Below, in pieces: positions 13,501-26,046 of a stretch of 64,000 nt of DNA. The notes beneath the pieces are model-generated. The model had not been told where the DNA came from, did not search any database, and saw nothing but the letters and a program-made list of their open reading frames with translations. Position numbers and translations under genes: made by a program. Position 1 is the stretch's first letter. The number at the start of each line of letters is the position of its first letter. This DNA comes from Paragonimus skrjabini miyazakii. Taxonomy: Eukaryota > Platyhelminthes > Trematoda > Plagiorchiida > Troglotrematidae. Where the stretch lies: contig JTDE01000111.1 in assembly GCA_014338405.1 (NCBI GenBank), positions 70,198 through 134,197 on the forward strand, in the 5' to 3' direction.

Positions 13501-16364
13501 TCAAACCTACTGCAATGTTGATGTCAATCTGTAATCTATTCTGTTGGTCGGATGGCTACCGTGGCAATGTGTTCATAGTAAAGTGTTTTCTGTCCACTGC
13601 AGCGTCTCACCCTTGGTGTTATTTTCCCTTCTGTGGGTATTAGAGGATTACTTGATAACTACCAGCGTAATTCTAATAGGTTTTCTTTCTTGCTGCGGTC
13701 GACCTGCTGTGTTTATCTTGCTGATCCTGTGAAATAAGTTTCTGACTGTTCCACGTTTGCAGTCATTGGTTACGTGGATTTTGTCCTCCAAGGATTCTCA
13801 AAATAAGATCTGTCAATTTAGGACAAAATTAACCACCCACAACTTCACCGTCAACTTGCCAATGAGTGATATCTTCAAATTTAGATTGAATGTTGTTGTA
13901 AGCGAACGGATATAAAATTTCCAAGAAGATCTCCTGGAATACAGAGGCCTTCATTTGGAGAGGAAACAAAATCGCACGAGATCAGCATTTTCACGGAGTG
14001 GTTTACTGATGAACAAAGAGCCAACTTCGACCGAACACATCATTTGTAAACCTGGTAAATTTTTCTCCAAAATTTCTGCATACTCAAAAAGTGATTTACA
14101 CACAGTAAGGGACAAAAATTCACCAATTGTCTTACTGATGTCAATTAACCAGCATGCAAGTTTGTGTCGTGTTGAAATGTTTGGGAAGATTATTGGTCGT
14201 ATTAAGGGTTCTGGTGAGCTTCTTTGTGTCCACTCGTTCATAGTCCTCAAGGTAGATTGAGTAAAAATTTATGGTTTCCTGGACATTAGTTTTTACAGTC
14301 CAAACGTTGTTATCAGAACTGCTACAATTATTTTTGGTTATTGACGTAAACACTCGGGCTGATACTTTGTGATCAATTAGGCCTTTGCTTGTTGTAAGGG
14401 CGAGCGGATGCAGGTCGGAACCAGCTCTGATTTGACAACGATGTAGCCGTAATGAAGTTTTAGTTCTAGCTGCCGTTTACTGTCAAACTTTTTTGGTAAC
14501 TATGTGAAACTTCGAGTCGTTGTCACACTCTCCAAGGCTGAAGTCAAAGTATTCTCAACCCTGACAGCTCACTGTCATCACATGATTCAATTATCTCTAA
14601 AGTACATGACGGCAGGCAGAACGCTTACATGATCAAAAGGGTTAGTCATAAGAGCACACACTAAACGCTGGCTAGTATAGTTGGACGTTTTCGCGAGGAA
14701 AGGTTTCGTCAGTCACGGTGAGGTCTTTCATTAATTGAGCAAGTTTGAAGTGGCTCGCCTTCTTGAGTGCATCTTAGCACGAACAACATTCAGGGCAAAT
14801 TGACCATCAACGGAATATATGGAGAGTCACAAAGCTGAACATAAGTAACATTAAATTACAGTTAACATTTGTGGTGCCAGCATGTGACCTATAAAACCTC
14901 AGCTCAGTTGGTCCTCCATTTTAGGAAAATTTGCCCTATTGCTTCCTCTAGTTTACTCTTTATCTATTCAACGCAATCAGCTGCTGGCAAATCGTAATTA
15001 ACCACCTGATGCACTATACTGTCCTGGGTCACACAGCCCCGTTGCTCACAGTCCACTGTCGCTTGTGTACAACTGTCTATCGTTATTAAAATACGGGATG
15101 TTGTGCGGACTGTTAGTATTGTTTTCTGCTTTTACCTGGCACAATTATTAATAAACTACAAATCAGCAAATTTTCTGCGCGCATCAAACAATACCTCAGA
15201 TTTAAAATTGCCACTGTTGCTGCAGAAGCGTTTATTTTGGGACAGTAAGTTTTAGGTTCAACATCGATGAACCGCTTGGTTCACTTCCGACACATACTTG
15301 CCATACTATATTTCGGAACTTCGTAGAAGGTAATACATTTGTAGAGCCGTATTCACTCATCAGTGCGAGAGTTGGCCTCAAATATTTGCCTCGAATTAAC
15401 TTTCTGGTAATGTGCAACTATACTTTGTCAATGGCACTGCTTTCTGAAAATCGCCAAACCTAAGTTCAAATAGACAAGTAGTTAAGTACAAAGGAATGTC
15501 GCGTATTGCCCGTGTTGCAGAGGTTCGAGATGGCTAACAGAAAAGTGCAGATGTAAGTTTGTTTGTTGTCTCCCGAAATATGCTTGAACCACTTAAGAAA
15601 AAATAACAGCAATTTGCCAGTTAAGCTGAATGTGTGGTGCTTGTTGAATTCTATTCCAAAAAATAGACTGTGAATATGGTTCAGACTACTTCATCCCTTG
15701 ATAACAATAGCAAAAATCGATTTCGTGTGCAATGTTCTTTTTAGTGTACTAATACGCTTCTTTTAGTCTGCTATTCCCTTTTTAGTATGAGTTGTAATTT
15801 TGATCTGTATAAATTTGAAGTTGTCATTTTGGAACCTAGGATAATAATTGACTTCTCCAAAACTATGCCACATAAATCGTCGATATTATTCAGTACATCC
15901 GACGTCTTCATGACTATTGTGAATCAGGTTTCGCTGTACAAAACGTTCAACGCATGTCATTGACACTTATATCCATGGTTACGCGTTAACAATACTTCAA
16001 GTATGCACGTATTCTTTGCGTTATTTGTCGTATTTACCGCTGTAACATTGAGTGGCACACTGCAACACTAAGCTGTACATATGAAAAAACATCACTCAAC
16101 TCTGAACCTATATCATTTCAGTAGTTGGATAGTGTCTCCACAAAAACGAAATGTACACAGTCATATTTTAACCGCTTAGAGTTCATGTAGTCATATGGTG
16201 GCTTCAAAATGTTCACTTAAAATTCCATGCTTATTTGATGAAGTAACTATTAAAGTGACAACTTAAATTGCAACATAAATACACTGTTCAATTTTGCAAG
16301 TGACCTTTAGAAAGGATCTCACCACTAAATCAGTAACCGGACTGTACATGTCCATAACGCTTAC
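7555..16364 (-). other. RhoGEF intron (8.8 kb)
   Basis: This intron lies between the exon ending F-N-E-F-E-K and the exon starting W-C-E-Q, both in phase 0. It contains SINE copy B (9789-10085) and, directly beside it, a short plus-strand open frame described in the findings. Several short minus-strand segments here have splice-like ends (13072-13031, 12407-12352). They are not used in the reconstruction because the flanking exons already join without a gap in the domain. The minus-strand frame at 8900-8523 (125 codons) has no recognisable domain. Nothing else is supported. Confidence 0.7.
9789..10085 (-). repeat. tRNA-derived SINE, copy B
   Basis: This is the same family as copy A, in the same orientation. 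The conserved 3' body appears on the plus strand as ATTGATCGCAGCTGTTGCAT, the tRNA-like part as GCAACCGCGTTTACCACTGT (complement of the A-box side). The B box is damaged (CTAGAACTC on the plus strand where GGTTCAAGTCC is expected on the minus). The 5' boundary is near 10075-10085, where similarity to copies A, D and E stops. The 3' end carries the shared tail complement at 9791-9806 (GATTTTCATGTAGATT), the same tail as copies D and E. Confidence 0.85.
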
Positions 16365-16481
16365 CTTTTCGAATTCATTGAATTGTTCATGTTTTCTCAG
16401 GCTCTCCAGGTACGTCAGTGCAGAGTCGTAATTTAGACAGTAATTGTGATAAACTTGACCATCTTTTGAGTGTTCCGACCA
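16365..16481 (-). CDS. PLEKHG7: PLEKHG7-like RhoGEF, DH middle exon (CR2)
   Basis: The 117-base exon encodes 39 codons in phase 0 at both ends. It sits between acceptor ACTTAATTCTAG (16482 side) and donor GTAAGCG (16364 side). Its centre, YHNYCLNYDSALTYLESLR, is the second conserved region of Dbl-homology domains: a Tyr-x-x-Tyr-Cys-x-Asn-Tyr motif followed by Ala-Leu-x-Tyr-Leu-Glu-x-Leu. In the PLEKHG7 family this motif is followed about a dozen residues later by the W-C-E-Q segment. That segment is what the next exon (7554-7380) starts with, so the join is exact and gap-free. The exon is too short to show as a long open frame and was found from its splice ends. Confidence 0.9.
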
Positions 16482-19261
16482 CTAGAATTAAGTAGTTTGA
16501 TTTGCATTGATCACCGTCTCGTAAATTGTATAAAAACATTTGAAGGGCATCAAATTAGAAGATACTTTAATCAGTTTTAGGTTAGGTTGTATAATTTTGG
16601 TAATCTAAAAGAATCAAGACACTACGCGTTTATAGCAGAGTACAATTATTTTGCATATGGAAGAAGAAACAAACGTTCTCCTAATTTGGTTTCGCACTTG
16701 CGTAGCATAATTTATGAACGCAAATTCGCAACTTGAATACTCAAGCGATATATAGATTGTTACCGTTTAACTAAAATGAGCCACCAACTTAACGTTACGT
16801 ATCATTTTGGAAGGCCGTGCTACTAAAATAACAGCACTCCATAACGCGTACTCTAAACTTCATTTGAAACTAGCGTACGACAACGGAAATGCTTTATTGT
16901 GTTGTGCAGCAGGAGTACAAAATTGACAGGGATGAAACCGTGAAAAGCTTGTGGGTAAGATTTAATCAACCAGTTGTTCATCAATAAAACTATCGTGAAG
17001 TATCACTGTGTGACAGAATATCTCATTGAATTGATTTGCAAGAAACTTTCGTAAAACGCCGACGAGCTGAAGTTATTGATTACAGTAATTAGCAAGAGTT
17101 GTAGGTCATATTGAACTGAACAGTGACATTCCTGTTCTCTCTAACTGAAGTGATCGATGTAAGCAATTACAGTGTTAGTTCCTGAAACTTCGTAAAGTGA
17201 TGTGGCCGTCAAGATAGTTTGACATAGCTAGTCGATGAAAAACGTTTTAGCTGATTATAAAATAAGAACTCGGAAACTGCATAAGTTTTAAAGCATATTG
17301 ATGTATGATACTTGCTGATTCTGGTACAATTCGAACGCGAAAATTAATTTAGGTTTTTGAAAAACGATAACATAATCACGGTTACTACACTCACCCATGA
17401 TATTTCCCTGTTCATGTCATTGATTCATGTTTTAGTTTCTGCTCAAAAGATGGTTATACACACTATTATCTTCTCCTAGGACGGGTATTTCTGTGCATTA
17501 CGGAGATCGTTGTGATAACAGTCTTTAATTCTTCCTACTCGACTGAGATGTTGCAAATAACATATCGGCAAATATATGTCAACATTAATTGCATGCTTCA
17601 GAGCAACTACATTGGCTTACTGAAAGACAAACAACGGAAGGGAGACGATATGAATAAATGAACCATAGTTATTGCATTAGTAGATTATTTCCCATTTTCT
17701 TTGGCTTTCAGTAAACAACTGTGTACTTTACATTTGTGCACAGTATAATTGACCTGGGGGTTATTCGGTGAAGTGCACATTGCACAAATATTCAAAAGTA
17801 CACCATCTGGACCGTACACATATGTCCTGTACGGTTAACCTTCCCAAAAACGGTTGAAAGCCGTAGACTAACTCGAAGATTTTGGGTTTGATTGATTTTC
17901 AGCCAACATATGTTTCAGTTTGTTGTCGGGCAGTTGCTGAAGTCTAAACCAGCTGCTCTTAGTAACTTTTGCACTTCCAAGTATTACCTCAATAGGCAAA
18001 ATACCGCTGAACGTTTGAAGTACAATGGCCCATCAATACGTTGTGTTCATGTATAAAAGACTGCCGCGGGAGTAAACTTAGTGTAATGATCCGAATGATG
18101 GTGCTGCATGTACATAAATTTAACTTCAACTTAAAGTAATTTTCTTCTGTTGAATATTTGATCGCTGCGATGAATACTATTCACAATCACAATATACAAC
18201 TTCATATTTTGTCTGTAGTTCCTTGCTCTCTCTGGTATCTATTCGGAATAATGCAGCGACCGTTACTCGGTTTAAGAAAGCATAATGAGTGCTGGAAACC
18301 TGGGATCAGAAAAGTAAAACCGGTTTCCCCATTGATTTTCTAATATACAATTCGGGAAACCGTGAATGCCTCAGAGTCCGCCTTTTCAGAAGAATTTCAT
18401 CGTATCAGCTTATATATATGTTATATATATGTTCCTAAAGCAACAACTGGCTGTTTTGGAGCGATATCCACTGTATGTCACATTGGAAACGTGATTTTGT
18501 TCGTCGCGCACTGTCGAGCATTTCAGCTTAATCCTGACGCAAATCTCCCTCACACGCTCATTTATACGCATACATACATTATTTGGACTATGAAACTAAT
18601 TTTCAGATATAACAAACTAACGATGTTTTGGAAAAAGCACTGAAGCGTACTGATTATCACTTAGCAATTATTTTCATATGTATGGCTAATCTCATTAACT
18701 TTTCAGTGAATAACGCCCTATTTGGAAAACTGTCGTTCAGTATGATGGCAGTTAGAACACTGCTAATGATAAAAGTGTAGTGCAAGTCGAACAAGGAAAT
18801 AAATCGACTGATTTGTACTATAACTACTTTTCGAAAAACGTGGAGATGAACTGCTTGGTTTACAAACACTACAACGTAGGGACCTTAATAGATATAGATG
18901 CCAATATGATGAGCATTTTACTAATCAAATCTGATTGACTTTACTTTTGATAACTATTCTGAAAATATTAATGCAGTGAAAACAAGGCCCAAAAATTCAT
19001 TAGCTTAGTAAGTGTTGTAATGGGTTGATAATTTGAGCATTCTAACCTTAAACATTCAGTGAACAACGGGAGATGTGAAAACTTAATACACCTAACTTCG
19101 AGGCAATACTTACGATTGCGACACTAACAAGATTTCATAAAAAGCAATATCACCTTGAATCACTTAGTTTTTAAACATGCTGAGTTTTGTGACAGCGTTT
19201 CACAGTGTATTACATTTATTTGGTATTATGGTGGATTACTTAATTCGAAAGACAATTGTGA

Positions 19262-19645
19262 AAAATCCGAGTCTTCGCTGGAATCGAAGCTGCGGTAGAA
19301 ACGGCCTGCTCAAACACGGCAGGTGTTCTATCAATTTAGCTACAACATCACGCCAGTAGATCGGATGTCCCATATTTTGACTGTTCCCCCCATCCATCTC
19401 TGTTCAATAAAAAACATACCAAATGGTCCAGCGGATCGACTGTCTCAACAGGGTTTCTCAAACGGTTCCTGCTGGAATCTGTCAACGTCACCGTTCAGCA
19501 TAGACGGGATGGGTGCGTAACTGAATCCAAATTTGAAATTTCCAAACTACCAGTGTGGCTTTGTAGTTAAATTGGCAGAACTCTTGCGGCGTTTGGGTTT
19601 GTCGTTTCTGTAGCTGGTTCACACCTAACCCAAGTCCGGTTTTTT
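19262..19645. mobile_element. Foldback element FB1 with tRNA-like inverted arms
   Basis: The left arm (about 19266-19353) and right arm (about 19555-19641) are inverted copies of each other. For instance TTGTAGTTAAATTGGCAGAA on the right matches the complement of TTCTATCAATTTAGCTACAA on the left with few differences. Each arm read outward has the layout of a tRNA-derived segment, with a B-box-like stretch (CTGGTTCACACC on the right) near its tip. The inner spacer also has partly inverted flanks (GTAGATCGG... and ...AAATTTCCAAACTACCAG) around a unique core with GGTCCAGCGGATCGACTG. The same core and arms recur at 32.2-32.6 kb, so this is a repeat family and not a chance palindrome. Confidence 0.75.
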
Positions 19646-20929
19646 AACACATGTATATCTTCCAAACTGCATCTAAGCTGTAGTATTTTTCAGTCATGGA
19701 AGAACACCAGTGACGAACGCGTTTAATTTTGGAAGAGGGTTAACGGAAGTAACACACTAAATATTAATTGACATTTTGAAACGTGACCATCATTCTTTTT
19801 CCTTCTCGAGGAAACCCACGTTTACAGCTGTTTGCGTCCGATACGTAATTAGCACTGTTTAGCTGGAAAAAAACCTGCATAACATTCTACAACTTATAAG
19901 AAGTCATGATTAAGAAGATTAATTACGTGGTTCCCTGACACGATCTTAATGGAATTTACACTATTTTGAGCTACCTTTGGCCATCGTTTACTTTCAGTAA
20001 ATTTAGACTGTAGCTCCAACAGGACTCAAAGTTTTTGGTTCGATAAAATAGACCTATAGATGGGTTGATTTCTGTAAAGAAATGCCCCCATTAGATATGT
20101 GCCATTATTTTCAGACATGCCAACAAACGAAACGTTCGACTGTGTGATTGACTAAATTCGTTCGATTGCTTAGGCTCTTGAAACGCAGGAACACCTACAT
20201 TATTTGATAACAATGAGCACAAAATCTATGTTATTACAGTTCGAAAAATTGAATATGTGTAGACTGAACGTTACTAGGCAATCCGCTGCTGCTGGACACA
20301 GTTATACCAATAATTTGACAGAGTAATTTGTCAGGATTAATTGGACGGTGTGATATAAACATCATGATCCACAGAATTGCTTATGGATTCGTTTGAAAAT
20401 ATCAGTGTGAGTAAAGATTAAATAGGTGAATTAGATTTTGTCAGTCATGCTTCATGTTGCAGATACACAAACCAAGGAGAGGAAGCGATTGTGAGTGCAG
20501 GACACAAATTGATTGATCACTTAAGTGAGCGCCATAACAGGCAGTTTCACCTCTCATGAATTTAAACGAAATATCTTCGATAGTAGATCTCGACAATCCG
20601 TTTATTTTGTTGAACTTCTGAAGTTTCAAAGTAGATAAGGCTGAAGCGCGTATGAACCAACAGCGTGGTCAAGGCAATCACCTCCGCAGCATAAGCCAGT
20701 GAAGCCTGAATGGTGCTTGGCGAAAAAACAACTGAGCCAAAATTGTAACTTTTGTACAGATGCCATGACAAACATAGCACTAACTAATCCTGTAAATTCG
20801 TGGCCAAAATTCAGTAGCTGCGGTAGATGAAAGACTGTTATCAGCTTTGCCGAAATAAGGTAGTAGCTCAGATACTGGTGGTAAATCGGTTAAGTAAGTG
20901 AAGAAACTCATGACGTGTCGTGAGGAACG

Positions 20930-21830
20930 CCCTCTCATGAGATGCATATAAGACTACCGTGCGCATCTTTGATCTTCTGCCCTCCAGTTTGAAGATCTTT
21001 ACGTTCACTTTTTCTGTAGTTCTCTTGAAACGGTATGTCGATGACATTCTAATATTCACCGGCTTTGATCATTTCTTCACATTTTGCAGTAGTTTAATTT
21101 CACTCATCAAAATCTCCGTGTCACCCGTGAACAAGAGTTAGATAACCCACCACATTTCTCAGATGCCCTTATTTCTAGACGCTTAGACGGTAAATTTAGC
21201 TGGTCATTTTATCGGGAAGACGCATGGAGTGGGCAGTACGTACAGCCCACTTCCTTTGCCACCGCGACTTAAAAAGCAGCCTCATGCGAACGATCTTTCA
21301 TAGAGCATAGGAACTGTGCACGGCCAACCGTCCAAAGTCTGAGGAGGAGCTCTTGTGGGGTGTTCTGCCTATGAATGGATATCCATTCAAATTTATCCAA
21401 ATTCATTGCGAGCAACGAGTGGCTACCAATCACAATCAGTGCCGGAAAAGGGGTTTTTATCACCCTTTCTTATACAGGATGTCAAAATATTACCGTTGTG
21501 AGTCAAACGTTTAAATCTGCTTTTGACTGTGTATATCCCGCAGCGGAATTGCGTTTGTTACTTTCTACACGCAAGATAAATCTTCACTGCTCCGATCGTT
21601 CTTTCTCGAAAAACGTCACTTTCCGTGTCAATTGCCAGTTCCCCCGCGGTTGCAGTGACATAGATTTACAGAACGGAACAAAACGTAGCACTGAGGAAGG
21701 TGGAGCACATCCCCAATTGTCTAATGCGAACAATGACTCAATGCGGGCTAACATACTAACATCCAAACGGAAATCTGTTATCTTTAATCGCAAAACACCC
21801 AATCGCAACAAGTCATATGTTTGACCCCGT
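20930..21830 (+). mobile_element. Degenerate Penelope-like retroelement (RT fragment)
   Basis: At 21034-21045 the plus strand encodes Tyr-Val-Asp-Asp inside LLKRYVDDILIF, the catalytic motif of Penelope-like reverse transcriptases. Further downstream, in shifting frames, come FLDALISRRLDGKFSWSFY, then LMRTIFHRA, then SEEELLWGVLPMNGYPFKFI, which is the usual order in the Penelope RT thumb region. A longer frame (21375-21824) continues with SYTGCQNITVVSQTFKSAF and YPAAELRLLLSTRKI, a layout typical of the stretch before the endonuclease. Frameshifts and stops break it into at least four pieces, so it is dead. The 5' part of the RT and a convincing GIY-YIG endonuclease are missing. It lies inside a host intron, antisense to the RhoGEF gene. 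Confidence 0.8.
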
Positions 21831-24430
21831 CACTTTGTTCATGCTCCTATTGCGCAATCGCAACTCTGGATTGTTGGCGTTCTCCGAAGCATTGTTGATC
21901 AAATGTTTCTAACGGATGGAACCCACTGACCAGCAACTGACAAGGTATTCCGCCCCAATCACAGTTAAAAATAACTTGTGAAAGTCAACCCCGTGTACAT
22001 TGCGTTTATTGATTAAACAAAGACCTTCGTACTGTTCTTCAGTATCCAGGTTATTTCCGGACTGTTACGCCCGCGGCAACCGTTGAAGAGAACAACGGTG
22101 AAAACGATGCCACGTCTTTGGAATATTTCCCAATGGTGAGCAGAATAAAATGGTATATTATTACCAGCTGAACACCTTTTTCCAATTTCCTCTAAACACC
22201 GCTCTCTGAGGACTTTGCCGATTTGAATGACGGAGTTTACACTGATTTGTGAATTGATTGGTAGACTGTCCTTAGGTACGCGAGTGCCACCTTCGGCCGG
22301 ATTATTGTTTTTTCTTTTAAACGGAACACTGCGTGGAGACGCCACAAATGCGAACATCCTACTGATCTCCAGTATGACCGCCGGTACATGAAACAGAAAA
22401 CATCTTGGAACAAGACATCTATACTATTAAAAACATACCCCATATCGGGCTCATCACATCGAGCAATTCCTACATCAGTGCCCACCTTAGTTAGTGAATC
22501 GGTAAGCCAGCAACAGAACTGACTCAATTCTGTACGAAAATGTCAATGATTATGGGTGAGAAATGATGGGGAGCCAGGCTTATACGTCCGTCACACCACA
22601 GCAACTAGGCCGGTAAACTGTATATTTGTTGGGAGCAACGCTTCAAGACACTTCAACTCCTCGGTCTTAGATAAGTCAAAACCGCAAGTTGATAAGCCTA
22701 TAATAGATAGAACCGAAACAAATTATGTATTCCCAGGATAATTATATTACATAGCTTGATGACCCTAAGATGGGTATGTTGTATCAGCCGAATGAACGGT
22801 GTCTAATTTGCTAGTCAAATGATCTACTGGGAGGCGATCACTGATTGCATACACAGGAAATACCAAGCTTGGACTGTGATAGCAGAGGATGGCGCGGCAT
22901 AAACACTGATGAACTTAAGGTTACATGCCACTAACCGGTTGTGGCTATTCTCAGCTATGAGCATACGTTTTATGTCAGGTTTTATCAGGAATGTGTAAAA
23001 GAATTGACCATAGCAAGAGAAAACCAGTGTACACTTCACATATTTGTGAGTTTTTTATTATACCCAGACTGTTATTGAACAACAAACTTTGACAACATAC
23101 TTGACAACAGTAGGTGAGGAAATAATTATAAAACGACCACCTTTGAGATGAAACCCACACCGGTCGGCTCGTAAATGCGATGACCTTCCGTTGCGGTACA
23201 ACAGACCTCGGTCAGTGCATTTGTTAACTTGCGACCGACCAGTTGGCTGTCTGTTCTGAAAGCGACTGCGTTGGGATCTGTGAGCAACTTTCTAAATGGC
23301 TGTGTGCTGGTGTGGCGGAAACCATCTCCATTGCTGTCGGACCTCACATGGCTACCGCGGGTCATCAAATCACGATCAATAGATCCTTCAAAATTATATA
23401 CAAAGTTTCGCACGTCCACTCCCAAGTTCTCAGGGCAAGAAGGCTATAGGCGGCAGATGTGATCGCTGTCAGGTTCTACAACCCCCAGTTGTGTGCTCAA
23501 AAGAAACTCTTACCGACCTCAAACCTGCTGTGGTCAACCATGCGTAAGTCGCCTGAACCTCATTTACACAACAACTTGATTAACATGCTATTACACACAG
23601 GTCACATGTTTCATGTAAACACAACACACAGAACAAACCGATCACCACCAAGTTTCATGGACTATTAGTATTGTGTATAACCATGTTCTAGTTTTATCTA
23701 TAGGGCAGGTGAAACCCTTTTAATGGTATATGACTGATGCTAGCAACCGAAAGCAGTAGTTTGCAACCATGAATTCATATCATTTGTGAAACAGTTTGTT
23801 TCAGAGTTCGTAATTAATTGCAAAATGAAATGTTTCTAGTTACCACTTCGAGTTTACTTCAAGCTTTGATACGTTATTCAGCATTGTCATTGTTCACAGC
23901 CGTCACAAATGCCTACATGTTTTGAACAAAACAAACCATATGTGTATCCAACTTCCAAGCTACTAATGTTGCGTGCTTAAGCTATCAAAATAAGGTTTGT
24001 TTTCATTATTCCTCTCAATTTTATAATTACGATTGCCAACGCTGTATTGCTCCCCCAGAATCGGCGAGCAAATTCACACGCAACGATTTTGTTTTCACCA
24101 AAATATCCGTTGTGTTTATTGTTCATTTTTGCGTCTTTTGTATTGTCCTAAAGGGATTGCTCGAACCATGGAACAGCGTATAACAAAAAGGTGATTTTTT
24201 TGCTTGACGGATAATCTACTTCTGTAATTCAGATTACAAATTGGCGAGCCTAAAAACAATATTTTTATTCAAAATAGTACAAACATGTTTTCTTAATAAG
24301 GGGGAAAAAGACGGTCGGAAATTCTGCCCTAACTTCAAATGGTACATTCGTTGTTGATGCCATCTACTCTAAAACTAAGATAACGTGGTGAACGCAACCA
24401 TTTGGCATTTGTGGTTAGAGGGATACGTAC

Positions 24431-24532
24431 CCTTTTTAATGGTCTGAGAAGTACACCTGTGCTACCAAAATCGTGCTGTGTACTGTCCCGAATCAGATTT
24501 CCGATAAGTTCTCGGCACAGTGTGTGACTTAC
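24431..24532 (-). CDS. PLEKHG7: PLEKHG7-like RhoGEF, DH exon between CR1 and CR2
   Basis: The 102-base exon encodes 34 codons in phase 0/0. It has a strong acceptor (TATCTTTTTCATTCTAG before 24532) and donor GTACGTAT after 24431. The translation, VSHTLCRELIGNLIRDST then QHDFGSTGVLLRPLKR, is the amphipathic helix pair that follows the first conserved region. It continues directly from ...GNLDDLCY in the previous exon and into WSEHSKDGQVYHNYC in the next. The exon opens with GTAAGT, so a splice-site scan could mistake its acceptor end for a donor. The pyrimidine-rich tract before it and the in-phase join on both sides settle its role. Confidence 0.87.
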
Positions 24533-25826
24533 CTAGAATGAAAAAGATAAAATCAATTTTAGTTAAAATGGAAATAAATAAACTAATGGTGTTTGACGGT
24601 CAGACACTTTGTCAACCAATATTCTTTTGTCAAAAAACTGTGTAACCTTTTCCATAATTTGAAAAGTAACAAGAGAGCTCACTGCTAAAGTGTTTAGCTG
24701 CTGTTAATTGCACTCTATCCCATTTTGTTTTCGTAAAAGAAACCTCTTCCATGATGTTTTTAAGAAATTGGACGAGTTTGAAGGAATGCATCTGGTAACA
24801 CGTGGAAATCCTAAGTTTTGTTGTGTGTTATTTTTGCTTTACTCTGAAACAGCAGTCGCTCTAACTGTGAACAGAATACTCCACAGAGAAACGTATACAC
24901 AGTTGAACTATTGTGGTAGCAGGAAGCACGTTTTTATTGAAGGAGAAAGCTCAAGGGTACACTTTGCATCAGTTTCTGTATATGCTTAAGGCGCCAAGGA
25001 TTTTGTTTCAATTTTAAAATTTCATCCTAACTAGCATGAGGATTGCCGAGATGACTTGATGAAAGATGACAATCGATTCCATTTTCGGAAGTGGACGTGA
25101 ACATCCAGACCAGTTGGACAAACCCATGTAGACTTGTATTATAGAATCCCACTACAACTGCTGAGAGTTTGCACCCCCTTAAATGCCCACAGTAACGTCT
25201 TCATGAACCTCCATGTGACTACTGGTCACCAATATACTTACGCACACTATATGCATTAGCGTTTAAACAAGTGTTTTGGTATAAATCCAGGGTTTCATAA
25301 AACTAATGCAATGGAAAATACATATATTCGTTTCATACCCGGAAATATTTCTTTGTCATAACCGTTCGTACAATTTCTATGAAATTGTCAATTGAGTACC
25401 ATTTCAGTAACGTCAGAGTCACTGGAACATAAATCAGCATTGCCTGTCCTCAAGAACAGGTCTTTAAGATGTAAACATTGGAAGTAAGTGAGCGAAGTCT
25501 AGGTAAATTGTACGTAGCTCTTTCTGAACGCTTTGATAGAGCATGGTCATCATATTAGCAAATGTAATGCTGTATTTTAAATATGAGGGTGCATGTCGGA
25601 TTTATAATCCTGATTTCTGAAGCTCCCTACCTTAAATGACGTTGTTGACTTTACATGCACTGTAAATTTGTGATTTGTTCGAAAATGCTTATAACACATA
25701 CTGTGCTAACTAAGTAAGGAAATATGGCTGTTAATTATTTACATTCAACAAATCAAGGGCACACAATCACAACGTACTAAAATTCGAATTGTTCATTCAG
25801 TAATAGACAGTTTTAGGAGAACTCAC
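24533..25826 (-). other. RhoGEF intron (1.3 kb)
   Basis: This intron has donor GTGAGTTC after ...DDLCY and acceptor TTTCATTCTAG before the next exon. It overlaps a 93-codon plus-strand frame (24708-24989) without recognisable domains, probably a chance frame. No repeat was seen. Confidence 0.75.
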
Positions 25827-25922
25827 GTAACATAGGTCATCAAGGTTTCCGAACAAGTTTGCTGGTTCAATGAACATCAAGTAACCATCCACCTGCAGCT
25901 TCTTGAGAGGTTCCATGAAACA
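25827..25922 (-). CDS. PLEKHG7: PLEKHG7-like RhoGEF, DH exon after CR1
   Basis: The 96-base exon encodes 32 codons in phase 0/0, with acceptor ACATCCTGTTAG and donor GTGAGTTC. It reads CFMEPLKKLQVDGYLMF then IEPANLFGNLDDLCY. The Leu-Phe-Gly-Asn-Leu-Asp-Asp-Leu motif is the standard DH element in which the domain's third helix begins (Leu-Phe-x-Asn-Ile/Leu-x-Glu/Asp). It joins the preceding exon across a 124-base intron. Position, phase and residue pattern agree with PLEKHG7 relatives, where a Leu-Lys-x-Leu-Gln segment precedes the Leu-Phe-x-Asn-Leu motif. Confidence 0.9.
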
Positions 25923-26046
25923 CTAACAGGATGTAAAAGATTAGGCCGAAGGTTGTTTCACTTTTGTGATTATTTTGACCAAAACTAAGGCATTCAGAAG
26001 CAGGGAATGGGATCAGTGATTTTAAAGAATCTACAATTAAACTCAC

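Larger units (their letters stand above)
16482..24430 (-). other. RhoGEF intron (7.9 kb) loaded with repeats
   Basis: The intron lies between the exons ending R-P-L-K-R and starting W-S-E-H, both phase 0. It contains foldback element FB1 (19262-19645) and the Penelope-like fragment (about 20930-21830), which lies in the opposite orientation to the host gene. From about 21.9 to 23.6 kb base composition stays above the local average and overlapping frames appear on both strands (minus 22527-22013, minus 23425-23126, plus 23229-23462). None shows a domain I recognise, and they may be further transposon remains. The rest shows nothing. Confidence 0.6.
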
